A stretch of DNA of 64,000 bases, taken from positions 910,978-974,977 of the forward strand of contig NZ_CP015193.1 of NCBI RefSeq assembly GCF_002214605.1, read 5' to 3'. This stretch comes from Thermococcus chitonophagus. Lineage in GTDB: Archaea > Methanobacteriota_B > Thermococci > Thermococcales > Thermococcaceae. The stretch's first letter is position 1, and every line of letters begins with the position of its first letter. A program made the position numbers and the translations under genes. Below the pieces are notes generated by a model. That model had not been told where the DNA came from. It saw nothing but the letters and a program-made list of their open reading frames with translations, and searched no databases. Shown here in pieces: positions 52,046 through 61,092 of this stretch.

Positions 52046-53554
52046 ATGGACAGAACCCAATTTGCAAGCTTAATTGAGCAGATATATGAAATTATGAGGA
52101 GGGATGGTTTAACGTTAATTGATTACGTCGAGCAACTGTCTTGGATACTCTTTCTTAAACTCCTGGATGATGAAGAGAAGAAGAAAGAGTTACTCCACTA
52201 TGAAAGTGAATCAAGTTATACTCCTTTAATCGAGAAAAAGTATAGATTTTCAAACTGGCCGAGTGCCGTGGGGGCAAAGAATTTTGAAATGGCCGATGCA
52301 GAGAAATTGAAAAAGTTTGTGGAAGAGGAAGTACTCCCCTACCTCAGGAATTTAAGTGGTAGTCCCGAGAGGGAAAAGATTGCAGAGATTTTCAGGAATA
52401 TAACCTTGAAGATTAGGGATCCCCACAACTTCAAGGAGATCCTTCTAAAGATAAAGGATATAGACTTCAACAATCCAGAAGACACGCATATAATGTCCCA
52501 GCTTTACGAGGAAACGCTTATGATGATGGGCCGTGAAGGAGGTGCAGCCGGAGAGTACTATACTCCAAGACCAGTAGTTAGATTTATGGTCAAGGTTATT
52601 GACCCGAAGCCAAATGAAACAATATTTGATCCTTTCTGTGGTTCTGGCGGTTTCTTGGTGGAGAGTTATAGGTATATAGTTGAAAAGTATGGAGATAAGC
52701 TGAGCCTCGAAGAGTATAAAAGTCTGTCAAAGAATTTTTACGGCCAAGAACTAAAGCCCCTCGCATTCCTAATAGCTACAATGAACACAATGTTACATGG
52801 TCTTCAGGCCAATATAGTACTTAAGGACACTTTCAGTGAAAATATAATTTCAGGCCCAAAAGAGCGATACAAGGTAATCCTAACGAACCCTCCCTTTGGT
52901 GGGAAGCTCTCAAAAAACCAGAAAGAAAACCTACCAATACCCGTTACGGCAAGTGAGCTTGCCGCATTACAGTATGTCATGAGGAAAGTGGAACCAGGGG
53001 GAAGAGTTGGAATAGTTCTTCCAGATGGGGTTCTATCAAATATAACAAAATCCTATGTGAAAGTTAGAAAAGAGCTCGTAGAGAAGAATAATGTTTTCGC
53101 AATAGTAAGCCTTCCCCAGGGCGTATTTGCAAATATATCGCCGAAGGGTGGGAGTGGACCAAAAGCAAGTCTTCTGTTCTTTGAGCGCGGGAAGCCAACG
53201 AAGGAAATATGGTATTACGAGCTCGTTCCGCCGAACGGGAAGAACTACACTAGGGCGAACCCGATTAAGTATGAAGACCTTAAAGATGCCCTTGAAAAGT
53301 TCGAGGCGTGGAGAAAATACCTCGAAACTGGCGACAAGAAGTGGAGGAAGAAGGCCATCTCAGAGAACTCGTGGGTCGTGAGCATCGAGGAGATTAAGGA
53401 GAACGACTACGACCTGAGCGCGAGAAACCCGAACAAGAAGCTAACGGTGGAGTATCCCGCTCCCGAAGAGATTATCGCGAGCCTTGAGGAGAAGGAAAGG
53501 AAGATAGTGGAGCTGTTGGGCGAGATTAAATCCATCCTCGGTGAGAAGCCATGA
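52046..53554 (+). CDS. hsdM: Type I restriction-modification, M (methyltransferase) subunit
   Basis: The 502-residue protein has the helical HsdM N-terminal domain, then GAAGEYYTPRPVVRFMV, SAM motif DPFCGSGGFLVE (195-206), QELKPLAFLIATMN and catalytic NPPFGGKLS (from Asn281), the N6-adenine type. It methylates the recognition site set by HsdS and is also part of the restriction complex. It follows hsdR by 3 bases and overlaps hsdS by 4. From about 53190 the base composition changes to GC-richer, continuing into hsdS. Confidence 0.95.
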   Translation: MDRTQFASLIEQIYEIMRRDGLTLIDYVEQLSWILFLKLLDDEEKKKELLHYESESSYTPLIEKKYRFSNWPSAVGAKNFEMADAEKLKKFVEEEVLPYLRNLSGSPEREKIAEIFRNITLKIRDPHNFKEILLKIKDIDFNNPEDTHIMSQLYEETLMMMGREGGAAGEYYTPRPVVRFMVKVIDPKPNETIFDPFCGSGGFLVESYRYIVEKYGDKLSLEEYKSLSKNFYGQELKPLAFLIATMNTMLHGLQANIVLKDTFSENIISGPKERYKVILTNPPFGGKLSKNQKENLPIPVTASELAALQYVMRKVEPGGRVGIVLPDGVLSNITKSYVKVRKELVEKNNVFAIVSLPQGVFANISPKGGSGPKASLLFFERGKPTKEIWYYELVPPNGKNYTRANPIKYEDLKDALEKFEAWRKYLETGDKKWRKKAISENSWVVSIEEIKENDYDLSARNPNKKLTVEYPAPEEIIASLEEKERKIVELLGEIKSILGEKP

Positions 53555-54810
53555 GAGAGAGACCGCTTACCGAGTTCATCTCGAAGAAGGGCGAAAAGAA
53601 GGAATCCGCGACGCCGAAGGTCGGAGTTAAAGGTCCGTGGAAACTACCCGAAGGCTGGAGATGGATAAAGCTCAGAACAATTGGGGATATTCGGAAAGAA
53701 ACCATTAATCCCCAACAATATCCAAGTGAGCTTTTTGAACTATATAGTATTCCTGCCTACCACTCCACAGGCAAACCAGAGTTAAAGCTTGGAAAACAGA
53801 TAAAGAGCAACAAATTTATCGTGAAGCCCGGAGATATTTTATTTGGAAAACTAAATCCACATTTGCCAAAAGTCTGGATTGTAGAACCAAACAAGGGATA
53901 CCGGCAAATAGCCAGTACAGAACTATTTCCAATCATTGTAAACAACAAAAAAGCCATAACAAAATATGTCTACTGGTATTTGCTGTCCCCACAGGTTAGA
54001 GAAGAACTAGTTCGCAAAGTCATTGGGACGACAGGCAGCAGGAAGAGAATTGGCAAAGATGATATACTTAACCTAAAAATTCCTCTCCCCCCGCTCCCTG
54101 AACAAAAGCGTATAGTTACGAAGCTCGACGAGCTTAACAAACGCATAGAAGAGGCAAAGCGCCTCGCAAGAGAAGCCAGAGAAGAAGCAGAGAAGCTGAT
54201 GGCCTCTGCACTCCACGAGGTCTTCTCGAAGGCGGAGGAGAAGGGATGGGGGTGGGTAAGGCTTGGAGATGTTGTAACACGCAGAAATGAAACAATTGAT
54301 CCTGCTCAAAATCCAGACTTGCCATTTGTGGGTCTTGAACATATCACCCCCGGTGAAGTAAAATTGAGTAAGTATTCATCCAGAGTAGATTTGAGAAGCC
54401 AGAAATATGTATTTTATCCTGGAGACGTTCTTTATGGAAAATTAAGGCCATACTTAGATAAGGCGGTAGTGGCAACAATAAAAGGAATGTGCTCTACGGA
54501 TTTACTTGTGTTGACTCCCAAGGAGGGATTAATGCCCGAGTATCTCGTGACTTTTATGCACACTCCCCAATTCCGTGAACTGGTCACTCAATACATGCGT
54601 GGGACAAATCACCCACGAATCTCGTGGAAATCACTACAAAAATTTAAAATCCCCCTTCCGCCCCTCGAAGAACAAAAACGCATCGTCACATACCTAAATT
54701 CAATCCATGAGCGCGTACAGAGACTAATTAAACTCTACAAGGAAAGAGAGAAGGAACTCGAGCAACTGTTCCCTTCAATACTTGACAGGGCATTTAAGGG
54801 GAAGTTATGA
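53551..54810 (+). CDS. hsdS: Type I restriction-modification, S (specificity) subunit
   Basis: The 419-residue protein has two target recognition domains (about 35-180 and 235-375), each ended by the conserved helix start PLPPLPEQKRIVTKLDELN and PLPPLEEQKRIVTYLNSIHE. The two long helices fix the spacing of the bipartite DNA site. Both recognition domains are AT-rich in DNA while the 5' end and the central helix region are GC-rich, a mosaic expected from exchange of recognition domains. The recognition sequence cannot be predicted from sight. Confidence 0.95.
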   Translation: MRERPLTEFISKKGEKKESATPKVGVKGPWKLPEGWRWIKLRTIGDIRKETINPQQYPSELFELYSIPAYHSTGKPELKLGKQIKSNKFIVKPGDILFGKLNPHLPKVWIVEPNKGYRQIASTELFPIIVNNKKAITKYVYWYLLSPQVREELVRKVIGTTGSRKRIGKDDILNLKIPLPPLPEQKRIVTKLDELNKRIEEAKRLAREAREEAEKLMASALHEVFSKAEEKGWGWVRLGDVVTRRNETIDPAQNPDLPFVGLEHITPGEVKLSKYSSRVDLRSQKYVFYPGDVLYGKLRPYLDKAVVATIKGMCSTDLLVLTPKEGLMPEYLVTFMHTPQFRELVTQYMRGTNHPRISWKSLQKFKIPLPPLEEQKRIVTYLNSIHERVQRLIKLYKEREKELEQLFPSILDRAFKGKL

Positions 54811-54820
54811 GGATTTAAGT

Positions 54821-55166
54821 ATGAAGCAGTTCCTTGGCTATCTCAACTACTTCAGCTTAAAGAGACTTTGGAGACAAGTTAGATATAGACGTTGATTCTC
54901 TACTTCAAACAAAAATTCCCTACAAGGAGTATGTGGTGAGACATATTAGAGATGTTTTTGCTAATTGGCTTGGGCTCAAGGAAGTCAAAAAGCTGAAAAT
55001 AACTGCAGGAGTCCCAGAATATGGTTTAAACCCACATATCATGATAATAGCAATATTTGAAGACTCTGAGAAATCTGTTCAACTTTCAGAAGAGTTTGAA
55101 TATGAGCTTCTCTCGGGAGATCTAAAAGCCTCAAATAGGATTATAGTATACTCTCTCTTCAAGTAG
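54821..55166 (+). pseudogene. Frameshifted small gene downstream of hsdS
   Basis: ATG 54821, with GAGG upstream, opens MKQFLGYLNYFSLKR and then meets a stop at 54893. One base away, a second frame from about 54861 reads FGDKLDIDVDSLLQTKIPYK and continues to 55166 with VFANWLGLKEVKKLKITAG and ELLSGDLKASNRIIVYSL. Joined by a single-base shift near 54860 they give about 115 residues. If no error is involved, only the second part could be translated, from GTG 54933. The family is unknown. It may be an accessory of the restriction operon. Confidence 0.5.
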
Positions 55167-55258
55167 AACGAATTAGCTGGAAGTTCAGTATATACTAAAT
55201 TACTAACCCAAAACTATCCTTAACCAAATCTTTTTAATTCTATCCACTCAGCTCGCTG

Positions 55259-55675
55259 ATGATGGAAATGTTCGAGGAAGTTCAGGTTGAAGCTTACGTT
55301 TTTCCCACGGAGGATGTAGAGAAGGTCAAGAAGGCCATGCTCAACTTAGTCCCTGGGCTAAAGTTCGAGGCATTCGATAGGGGAGACTACATGCTCCTCG
55401 TCGGCAAGACCACAGATAAGAGAGCCCTACAAAGGCTGTACGAGCTCTTCAGGGGACAGCAAATATTGGATACAGCTAGGATGATGCTTGAGGAGGGCTA
55501 CTTCGGGGAGGAGATAATAATCAAGGTTCACAAGCAGGTAGCTTACGTTGGCAAGGTAAACTTCAACGAAGAATCACCCCTAGGCCCAATAACGATAATA
55601 ATCAGGACTAAGGAGCCAAAGAAGCTCATGAAGTGGCTCGCTCCTAGGACTAAGAACGGAGTTCCTATAGAATGA
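55259..55675 (+). CDS. UPF0201 family protein
   Basis: The 138-residue protein matches UPF0201 (COG1325), small archaeal proteins resembling a ribosomal L5-like RNA-binding fold and once suggested to be exosome-associated. Characteristic parts are [40 protein letters not shown] and [19 protein letters not shown]-like TTTTTAATTC lies about 28 bases before the ATG, so the transcript may be leaderless. The function remains unproven. Confidence 0.88.
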   Translation: MMEMFEEVQVEAYVFPTEDVEKVKKAMLNLVPGLKFEAFDRGDYMLLVGKTTDKRALQRLYELFRGQQILDTARMMLEEGYFGEEIIIKVHKQVAYVGKVNFNEESPLGPITIIIRTKEPKKLMKWLAPRTKNGVPIE

Positions 55676-55716
55676 TTTTATAGCCTTCAGTTCTTTTCTC
55701 AATTTGGTGAGCCTAA

Positions 55717-56952
55717 TTGATCGAGGAAGTTAGCAAGGAGATTGAGAGGCTTAGGGACGAGATGGTTCAGACTTTAGTGGAGCTTATAAAAATTCCCGCA
55801 TTGAGCCCGGACTACGGGGGAGAGGGAGAGTACGACAAGGCCCAGAAACTCTTGGAGATAATAAAGGGCTGGCCCTTCGACAAGGTTGAAGTTTACGAGG
55901 CCCCAGACCCCAGAGCAAAGAACGGGGTTAGGCCGAGCATTATAGCCTACTACTACGGTCAGGAGAGGGATAAGAGGTTGTGGATAATTACTCACTTAGA
56001 CGTAGTGCCCCCAGGAGAGGGGTGGACGGTAACTGAACCCTTCAAGCCCCTCGTTAAGGACGGGAAAGTCTACGGGAGGGGAAGCGAGGACAACGGGCAA
56101 AGCCTCGTTGCCTCACTCTACGCTGTTAAGGCCATGATGAACCTCGGGATAAGGCCAAAGAGAACCGTAATCTTGGCCTTCGTCAGCGATGAGGAGACCG
56201 GAAGCAAGTATGGAGTTGAGTGGCTGATAGAGAACCATCCAGAGCTTTTCAAGAAGGACGACCTAATCTTAGTCCCCGATGGAGGAAATTCAGAGGGAAC
56301 GTTCATCGAGGTTGCAGAGAAGAGCATCCTCTGGTTCAAGCTTAAAGTTAAGGGGAAGCAGGTTCACGCGAGCATGCCCGATAAAGGCCTGAACGCCCAT
56401 AGGGTTGCCTTAGATTTAGCGTACCGCTTGGATAAGTTCCTCCACGAGAAGTACGATAAGAGGGACGAGCTGTTCGATCCTCCAGAGAGCACCTTTGAGC
56501 CTACAATGGTCAGGAATCCCGCAAGCTCCCCGAACATAGCCCCAGGGGAGCATGAGGTAGTGTTTGACTGCAGAATCCTCCCAGATTACAGCCTCGATGA
56601 GGTTCTAGAGGACGTTAAGAGGCTTGCAGATGAGGTGAGGGAGAGGTACAGGAAGGACGACCTCCCCAGGATCGAGGTTGAAGTCCTGCAGAGGCTGGAC
56701 GCTCCTAAGCCCACAGATCCAAACAGCGAGATAGTTAAACTACTCAAGGAGGCAATAAGGAGGCTTAGGGGCAAGGAAGCCAAGGTCGGCGGGATAGGTG
56801 GTGGAACCTTTGCGGCGTTCTTCAGGAAGCTCGGGATTCCTGCCGTGGTTTGGGCCACCCTAGATGAGATGGCCCACCAGCCCAACGAGTACGCGAAGAT
56901 AGATAATATGGTCGAGGACGCTAAGGTGATGGCGACCCTCGCTCTTCTCTAA
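55717..56952 (+). CDS. M20-family metallopeptidase (dipeptidase/deacylase)
   Basis: The 411-residue enzyme has the full set of M20 metal ligands: ITHLDVVPPGEGW (His, Asp), GRGSEDNGQSLVA (bridging Asp), VSDEETGSKYG (catalytic and metal Glu), and late GIGGGTFAAFFRKLG with histidine in DEMAHQPNEY. A lid domain is inserted near residues 200-310. It hydrolyses a peptide or N-acyl-amino acid in the cytoplasm; ArgE/DapE/carboxypeptidase-like members cannot be told apart here. The start is TTG 55717, six bases after GGTGA. Confidence 0.92.
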   Translation: MIEEVSKEIERLRDEMVQTLVELIKIPALSPDYGGEGEYDKAQKLLEIIKGWPFDKVEVYEAPDPRAKNGVRPSIIAYYYGQERDKRLWIITHLDVVPPGEGWTVTEPFKPLVKDGKVYGRGSEDNGQSLVASLYAVKAMMNLGIRPKRTVILAFVSDEETGSKYGVEWLIENHPELFKKDDLILVPDGGNSEGTFIEVAEKSILWFKLKVKGKQVHASMPDKGLNAHRVALDLAYRLDKFLHEKYDKRDELFDPPESTFEPTMVRNPASSPNIAPGEHEVVFDCRILPDYSLDEVLEDVKRLADEVRERYRKDDLPRIEVEVLQRLDAPKPTDPNSEIVKLLKEAIRRLRGKEAKVGGIGGGTFAAFFRKLGIPAVVWATLDEMAHQPNEYAKIDNMVEDAKVMATLALL

Positions 56953-56977
56953 TTTTCTTCTTTCCTTTATTTTAGAG

Positions 56978-56998
56978 AATCCTTAGTTAGGATTTTTT
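56978..56998 (+). terminator. Hairpin with T-tract
   Basis: AATCCT-TAGTT-AGGATT (56978-56994) forms a six-pair hairpin followed by TTTTTT, a layout like an intrinsic terminator. It stands 26 bases after the M20 gene stop. Confidence 0.5.
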
Positions 56999-57020
56999 GG
57001 TGATAGTGAAAAATGGAAAG

Positions 57021-57061
57021 TTTTAAAATGTCGTCCCGTCACTAGTGATGGGGTGTTCACT
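57021..57061 (+). promoter_or_regulatory. ATPase promoter with palindromic operator
   Basis: A TATA-like TTTTAAAA (57021-57028) is followed by CCC-G-TCACTAGTGA-T-GGG (57035-57052), a palindrome with one mismatched pair that covers the expected transcription start. The GGGGTG at its end also serves as ribosome site. The arrangement of TATA, palindrome and start matches the promoter of the ATPase at 46302, which suggests autoregulation. Confidence 0.5.
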
Positions 57062-58150
57062 TTGTTCAGCACGAGACCCATAAGGAATGAGAAAGACCTG
57101 TTTGGGAAAGGGCATAGAGAAGCGGTAAGAAAGCTTAACAAAGCTGTAGAGGAGGGGGACTTTGCCGCAATTCTTGGTCCGAGGAGGGTTGGGAAAACAA
57201 GCGTGATAAATGTCTTCCTTAATAAGTATGGTTCAAAATACAAGTACCTCTATTATGACCTAGCATTTGGAATGGGTCGGGAGGCGATAAGCTATACAGA
57301 ACTCACACCAGTCATGAGCAACATCTCTGAAGAAGATCTTGACTACTCCGCAACGTTAAGCCTCGGGATAGTGAAGATGGACATAAGGCCCAAGAAAGCT
57401 GTAGAATTTCAAAATGCATTCCTTAATTTACTCAGGTTCCTAAATAAAAGGGGAGAGGAGGTCGTCATTATATTCGACGAAGCCCAAGTGCTTCCACGGT
57501 TTGCGCCTTTAAACATGCTCGGCATGCTCCAAACAATCTCTGATGGATTCGAGAATGTAACGGTGGTTCTTTCTGGCTCGATGCCCGGACTACTTGAAAG
57601 GATACTGAACCCAAGCGAGGATAAACCATTCTTTGCAAGGTATGTTGAGAAGATACATGTTTCACGGTGGAAGCTTGGGGAAAGTGTAAAGTACCTCAAG
57701 AGAGGGCTTGCGAAAATAGGATACACCGAGGATGAACTAATTGAGGCTGCTACGGAGCTTTCAAACGTCCCCGGCTTTTTGGCCTATTACGGCAGGCTCA
57801 GGATTAATGGGAAGTCTCACAATAGGGCACTACTTGCAACGGTAGAGTATGCCGTGAAGTTGTGGAAGCTAGATATTAAGAACTTCATCAGAGTTTATAA
57901 GTCCCCTGCATACGTTGTTGCCCTGAAAAAGGTGGCAAGAGGTCCCTCTTTTGGCGTTACTACGGAGGAGATACTTGCGGAGGTTACCTCGCTTACTGGG
58001 ATCTCAGAGAGGAGGGCAAAAAGCGTGCTGAGGAACCTCGTTGATGGGGGCTTACTAATAAAACCAAAGAGAGGAATTTATCAAATCCCCGAAAAACCAC
58101 TGAGAAAAGCAATTCTCGAACTCCAAGACAAAGAAGTCTACAATCTTTGA
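57062..58150 (+). CDS. Archaeal AAA ATPase (arCOG03407-like) with winged-helix C-terminus
   Basis: The 362-residue protein has Walker A ILGPRRVGKTSVINVF (about 35-50), Walker B VVIIFDEAQVLPRF, sensor TVVLSGSMPGLLERIL, a lid with LSNVPGFLAYYGRL, and a winged-helix-like tail (GVTTEEILAEVTSLTGISER, GGLLIKPKRGIYQIP). It belongs to the large archaeal STAND-like ATPase group seen also, in decayed form, at 1902-2818. TTG 57062 has GGGGTG six bases upstream; a GTG at 57053 is the alternative. The biological role of this family is unknown. Confidence 0.88.
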   Translation: MFSTRPIRNEKDLFGKGHREAVRKLNKAVEEGDFAAILGPRRVGKTSVINVFLNKYGSKYKYLYYDLAFGMGREAISYTELTPVMSNISEEDLDYSATLSLGIVKMDIRPKKAVEFQNAFLNLLRFLNKRGEEVVIIFDEAQVLPRFAPLNMLGMLQTISDGFENVTVVLSGSMPGLLERILNPSEDKPFFARYVEKIHVSRWKLGESVKYLKRGLAKIGYTEDELIEAATELSNVPGFLAYYGRLRINGKSHNRALLATVEYAVKLWKLDIKNFIRVYKSPAYVVALKKVARGPSFGVTTEEILAEVTSLTGISERRAKSVLRNLVDGGLLIKPKRGIYQIPEKPLRKAILELQDKEVYNL

Positions 58151-58304
58151 CACTCTTCTTAAGTTTCTACTATAATCCCGAGAGAAACATTCCACTTGTG
58201 TCCCTCACTTCAAGCTAAGCTGGTTGTTGTTTCCCTGTAACAAGCCGATAACGAAGAAGGGAGAACTTCTCTCTCAGAAAGCAATAATTTATAAAAGTAG
58301 CGAG
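58151..58304. other. Intergenic region between convergent genes
   Basis: This 154-base gap lies between the convergent ATPase and TBP genes. I see no open frame, repeat, C/D box set or clear hairpin in it. A run TTTATAAAAG near 58290 is TATA-like but has no gene behind it on that strand. Confidence 0.4.
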
Positions 58305-58880
58305 CTAAAGCTCTTCCTCTTCCTCCTCCATAAGCCCGTACTTCTCAAGCTCCCTGAGGAGCTTCCTAACTGCCTCCCATGCGTCAGCTTCGCTCTTCGC
58401 TCCAGAACATACGATCTTACCCGAGGAGAAGAGCAGGATTACCGCTCTCGGCTCCTTAACCCTATAAATAACTCCGGGGAACTGCTCTGGCTCATATTCA
58501 CAGTTTGGAAGGGTTAGGGCAACGTTATCTAGGTTAAACTCCCTTCCTATGTCACCGCTGAACACCATGTTCTGAATATCAATTTGGGGGGCCCTCTTGA
58601 ACTTGACTCCAATACCTTTAAGCTTCTGAACAAGCTTTGCAACTGCCCTCTCAATGTCCTGAACGCTCTTAGCCCCGGTAACAACGAGCTTACCAGAGCT
58701 GAATATCAGAAGGGCGACCTTCGGGTCATCGAAGCGACAGATAATACCCGGGAACTCCTCGGGATTGTACTTAGAATTTGGGCATATATCGAGAACCTTC
58801 TCCAAATCGAGCTGAGCAAAGAGATCTACGGAAGCGACAATATTCTCTATCCTGAGCTTGACCTTGCTCGTGTCCACCAT
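58305..58880 (-). CDS. tbp: TATA-box-binding protein
   Basis: The 191-residue archaeal TBP is a direct repeat of two saddle halves: [14 protein letters not shown] with [24 protein letters not shown], and [16 protein letters not shown] with [24 protein letters not shown] (each cut into shorter motifs here), ending in an acidic EEEEEEL tail typical of Thermococcales. It recruits TFB and RNA polymerase to promoters. ATG 58880 follows GGAGGTGTTAAC; the longer frame upstream overlaps the promoter, where the minus strand shows TATTTATAAAGG at about 58906-58917. Confidence 0.97.
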   Translation of the reverse strand: MVDTSKVKLRIENIVASVDLFAQLDLEKVLDICPNSKYNPEEFPGIICRFDDPKVALLIFSSGKLVVTGAKSVQDIERAVAKLVQKLKGIGVKFKRAPQIDIQNMVFSGDIGREFNLDNVALTLPNCEYEPEQFPGVIYRVKEPRAVILLFSSGKIVCSGAKSEADAWEAVRKLLRELEKYGLMEEEEEEL

Positions 58881-58984
58881 GTTAACACCTCCCTTTAAAA
58901 AGCCCTTTATAAATACAAAGCCCACTCTTTTTAAACCTTATCTAGGCCTAGGGATACAAGAAGTAACCACCAAAAGTAGAAAAT

Positions 58985-59542
58985 TCAAATCTGGGATATT
59001 ATTTTCGAAACAATTTCTTGAATTTTGGCTTGAAATTCGTCAAAACTGCAATCGTTGACTATCATGTAGTCCGCCAAAGCTATAACCTCTCCAATTCCGA
59101 ACCTCAGCTCCTTCTTATCCCTGTCGACGAACTCCTCCCATGTCTTTGGATCGTCGCTCCTTCCCCTCCTCCTGAGCCTCTCGAACCTCATCCTAGGAGG
59201 AGAGTGGACTGCTAGGATTATGGTTTCCTCCTCGCTGAACTTTTTCCTGAACTCTTCAACTTCGTATGGACTCCTAACGCCCTCTATGACCACTATTGGT
59301 TCAGTCTCAAGCAGCTTTTCCACCTTGGGAATAGTCAGGATGGCAACTGCTCCAGGCCCTAGTTCTTCCCTGACCTTGAGGCTCACTTCTTTGAGGCCCT
59401 CTGGAGTCCTAGGGATCCCCCTTCTGTCAGCTTCTTCCCTAATGGCATCTCCCATGGAAACTACCGGAATGCCCCTCTTCTGGAAGGCCTTAGCGACCTC
59501 ACCCTTTCCCGAGCCGGGCATCCCAGTTAAAAGAATGATCAT
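58985..59542 (-). CDS. UPF0200-type nucleoside/nucleotide kinase-like P-loop protein
   Basis: The 185-residue P-loop protein has Walker A LLTGMPGSGKGEVAKAF (residues 4-20), VVSMGDAIREEADRRG, an acidic VVIEGVRSPYEVEEF and a lid RFERLRRRGRSDDPKTWEEF. It matches UPF0200, archaeal proteins related to dephospho-CoA kinase and adenylate kinase. The substrate is unproven. It lies 10 bases after the ProRS gene on the same strand and may be co-transcribed. Confidence 0.85.
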   Translation of the reverse strand: MIILLTGMPGSGKGEVAKAFQKRGIPVVSMGDAIREEADRRGIPRTPEGLKEVSLKVREELGPGAVAILTIPKVEKLLETEPIVVIEGVRSPYEVEEFRKKFSEEETIILAVHSPPRMRFERLRRRGRSDDPKTWEEFVDRDKKELRFGIGEVIALADYMIVNDCSFDEFQAKIQEIVSKIISQI

Positions 59543-59552
59543 GGGAGAGCCC

Positions 59553-61001
59553 TCAGTAAGTTCTTGCGAACCTCGCTATAAACTTAGCCTCCCTGCCGCA
59601 TACTGGACACTTCTTCCCCTCTGGTGCCTCGGGGTTAGGATAAGGTGTTCCGAGCATCTTTGCCTCGAGCTCCTCCTCCATCTTAAGCCCGCACTCCTCG
59701 CTGCCGCACCACGGGATCTCGACTACCCCCCTCCTGTCTTCAAAGGCCTTCTTTGCCTCCTCCAGAGTGTCGACCCTCTTTATGTGACTCTCGAGCCACT
59801 TTCTCGACCTCTCAGCTAGGTAGTTCATTATATCGTCGAACAGCCCCCTAACCTTGTCAACGAGCTCCTCCCTGCTTATTGTGATCTTCTCGAGCTTATC
59901 CCTCCTCGCGATGACTACCGTTCTGTTTTCAGCGTCCCTCGGCCCGACCTCTATTCTTACTGGAACTCCCTTAAGCTCCCAGTCGTAGAACTTCCATCCG
60001 GGCCTCTTGTCCCTCAGGTCGAGGTGAACCCTTATTCCAGCCGTCCTTAACTCTTCCTCGATCTCCCTAGCGTAGGAGTAGACTTTCTCCTCCTCGCCCT
60101 TCTTCGGTATCGGGACTATAACTACCTGAATAGGGGCTATCGTTGGAGGCAAAACCATCCCCCTGTCGTCCCCGTGTATGGCTATGACGGCAGCGAGGAG
60201 TCTCTCGCTCATTCCGAACGTCGTCTGGTGGACATAGGCGTGAGTTCCATCCTCTTTCTCGTAAATTATGTTGTAGGCCCTAGCGAAGTTGTCCTTGTAG
60301 TGGTGCATGGTTCCTATCTGAAGCGTCCTTCCATCGGGCATCACAACCTCTGCTCCCAGGGAGTAGTATGCTCCAGGGAACTTGTCCCACTCGGGCCTCT
60401 TCGAGATTATGTAAGCTATAGCAAGCTTTTTCATGAGGTTGTCGAATATCTCCAGATCTTCTTTTATCTGCCTTTCCGCATCCTCAAAGTCTACGTGTGC
60501 TGTATGGGCTTCGAAGAACCTGCTTATCTCCCTAACCCTGATTAAAGGCCTCGTGTGCTTGGTCTCGTAGCGGTAGACGTTGACTATCTGATATATCTTG
60601 AATGGCAAATCGGCATGAGACCTGATCCAGCCTCCCCTGTCCTTGGAGAACATGGGGTAGATAGCGGTCTCGCTTGTTGGCCTCAGAATGAGCTTAACGT
60701 CGAGCTCGTCATGACCTGCATGGGTTATCCAGAAGACCTCCCCCTCGAAACCGGCTATATGCTCGGCCTCCTTCTTGAACTCGGTTTCGGGGATTAAAGC
60801 CGGGAACAACACTTCTTGATGACCAGTTCTCTCCATCTCCTCGTGAATGAACCTCTCTATGTTTCTCATTATTTTAAGCCCGTATGGCAACCAAACGTTC
60901 ATTCCCTTAACGGGGTACCTCTTATCTAGAATTCCAGCCTCCTCTATTACATCGTTGAACCACTCGCTGAAGTTCTCGCTCCACTTCTTCCTCTCCACCA
61001 T
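59553..61001 (-). CDS. proS: Prolyl-tRNA synthetase (archaeal/eukaryotic type)
   Basis: The 482-residue class II synthetase charges tRNA-Pro. It has the archaeal-type core ([19 protein letters not shown], motif 2 region with [20 protein letters not shown] and [16 protein letters not shown] in parts), an anticodon-binding domain and a C-terminal zinc domain with CGSEECG and CPVCG, ending ARFARTY. ATG 61001 follows AGGTGGTCTT. The longer frame upstream overlaps the divergent membrane-protein gene and is not used. Confidence 0.96.
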   Translation of the reverse strand: MVERKKWSENFSEWFNDVIEEAGILDKRYPVKGMNVWLPYGLKIMRNIERFIHEEMERTGHQEVLFPALIPETEFKKEAEHIAGFEGEVFWITHAGHDELDVKLILRPTSETAIYPMFSKDRGGWIRSHADLPFKIYQIVNVYRYETKHTRPLIRVREISRFFEAHTAHVDFEDAERQIKEDLEIFDNLMKKLAIAYIISKRPEWDKFPGAYYSLGAEVVMPDGRTLQIGTMHHYKDNFARAYNIIYEKEDGTHAYVHQTTFGMSERLLAAVIAIHGDDRGMVLPPTIAPIQVVIVPIPKKGEEEKVYSYAREIEEELRTAGIRVHLDLRDKRPGWKFYDWELKGVPVRIEVGPRDAENRTVVIARRDKLEKITISREELVDKVRGLFDDIMNYLAERSRKWLESHIKRVDTLEEAKKAFEDRRGVVEIPWCGSEECGLKMEEELEAKMLGTPYPNPEAPEGKKCPVCGREAKFIARFARTY

Positions 61002-61092
61002 AAGACCACCTAAAGTTAGCCGGGTTAAGTAATTTTTAATCTTTCGTTTTGTCTTTGAAAAGCTTTTAATTGACGAAATAAAAGCTACCTGC

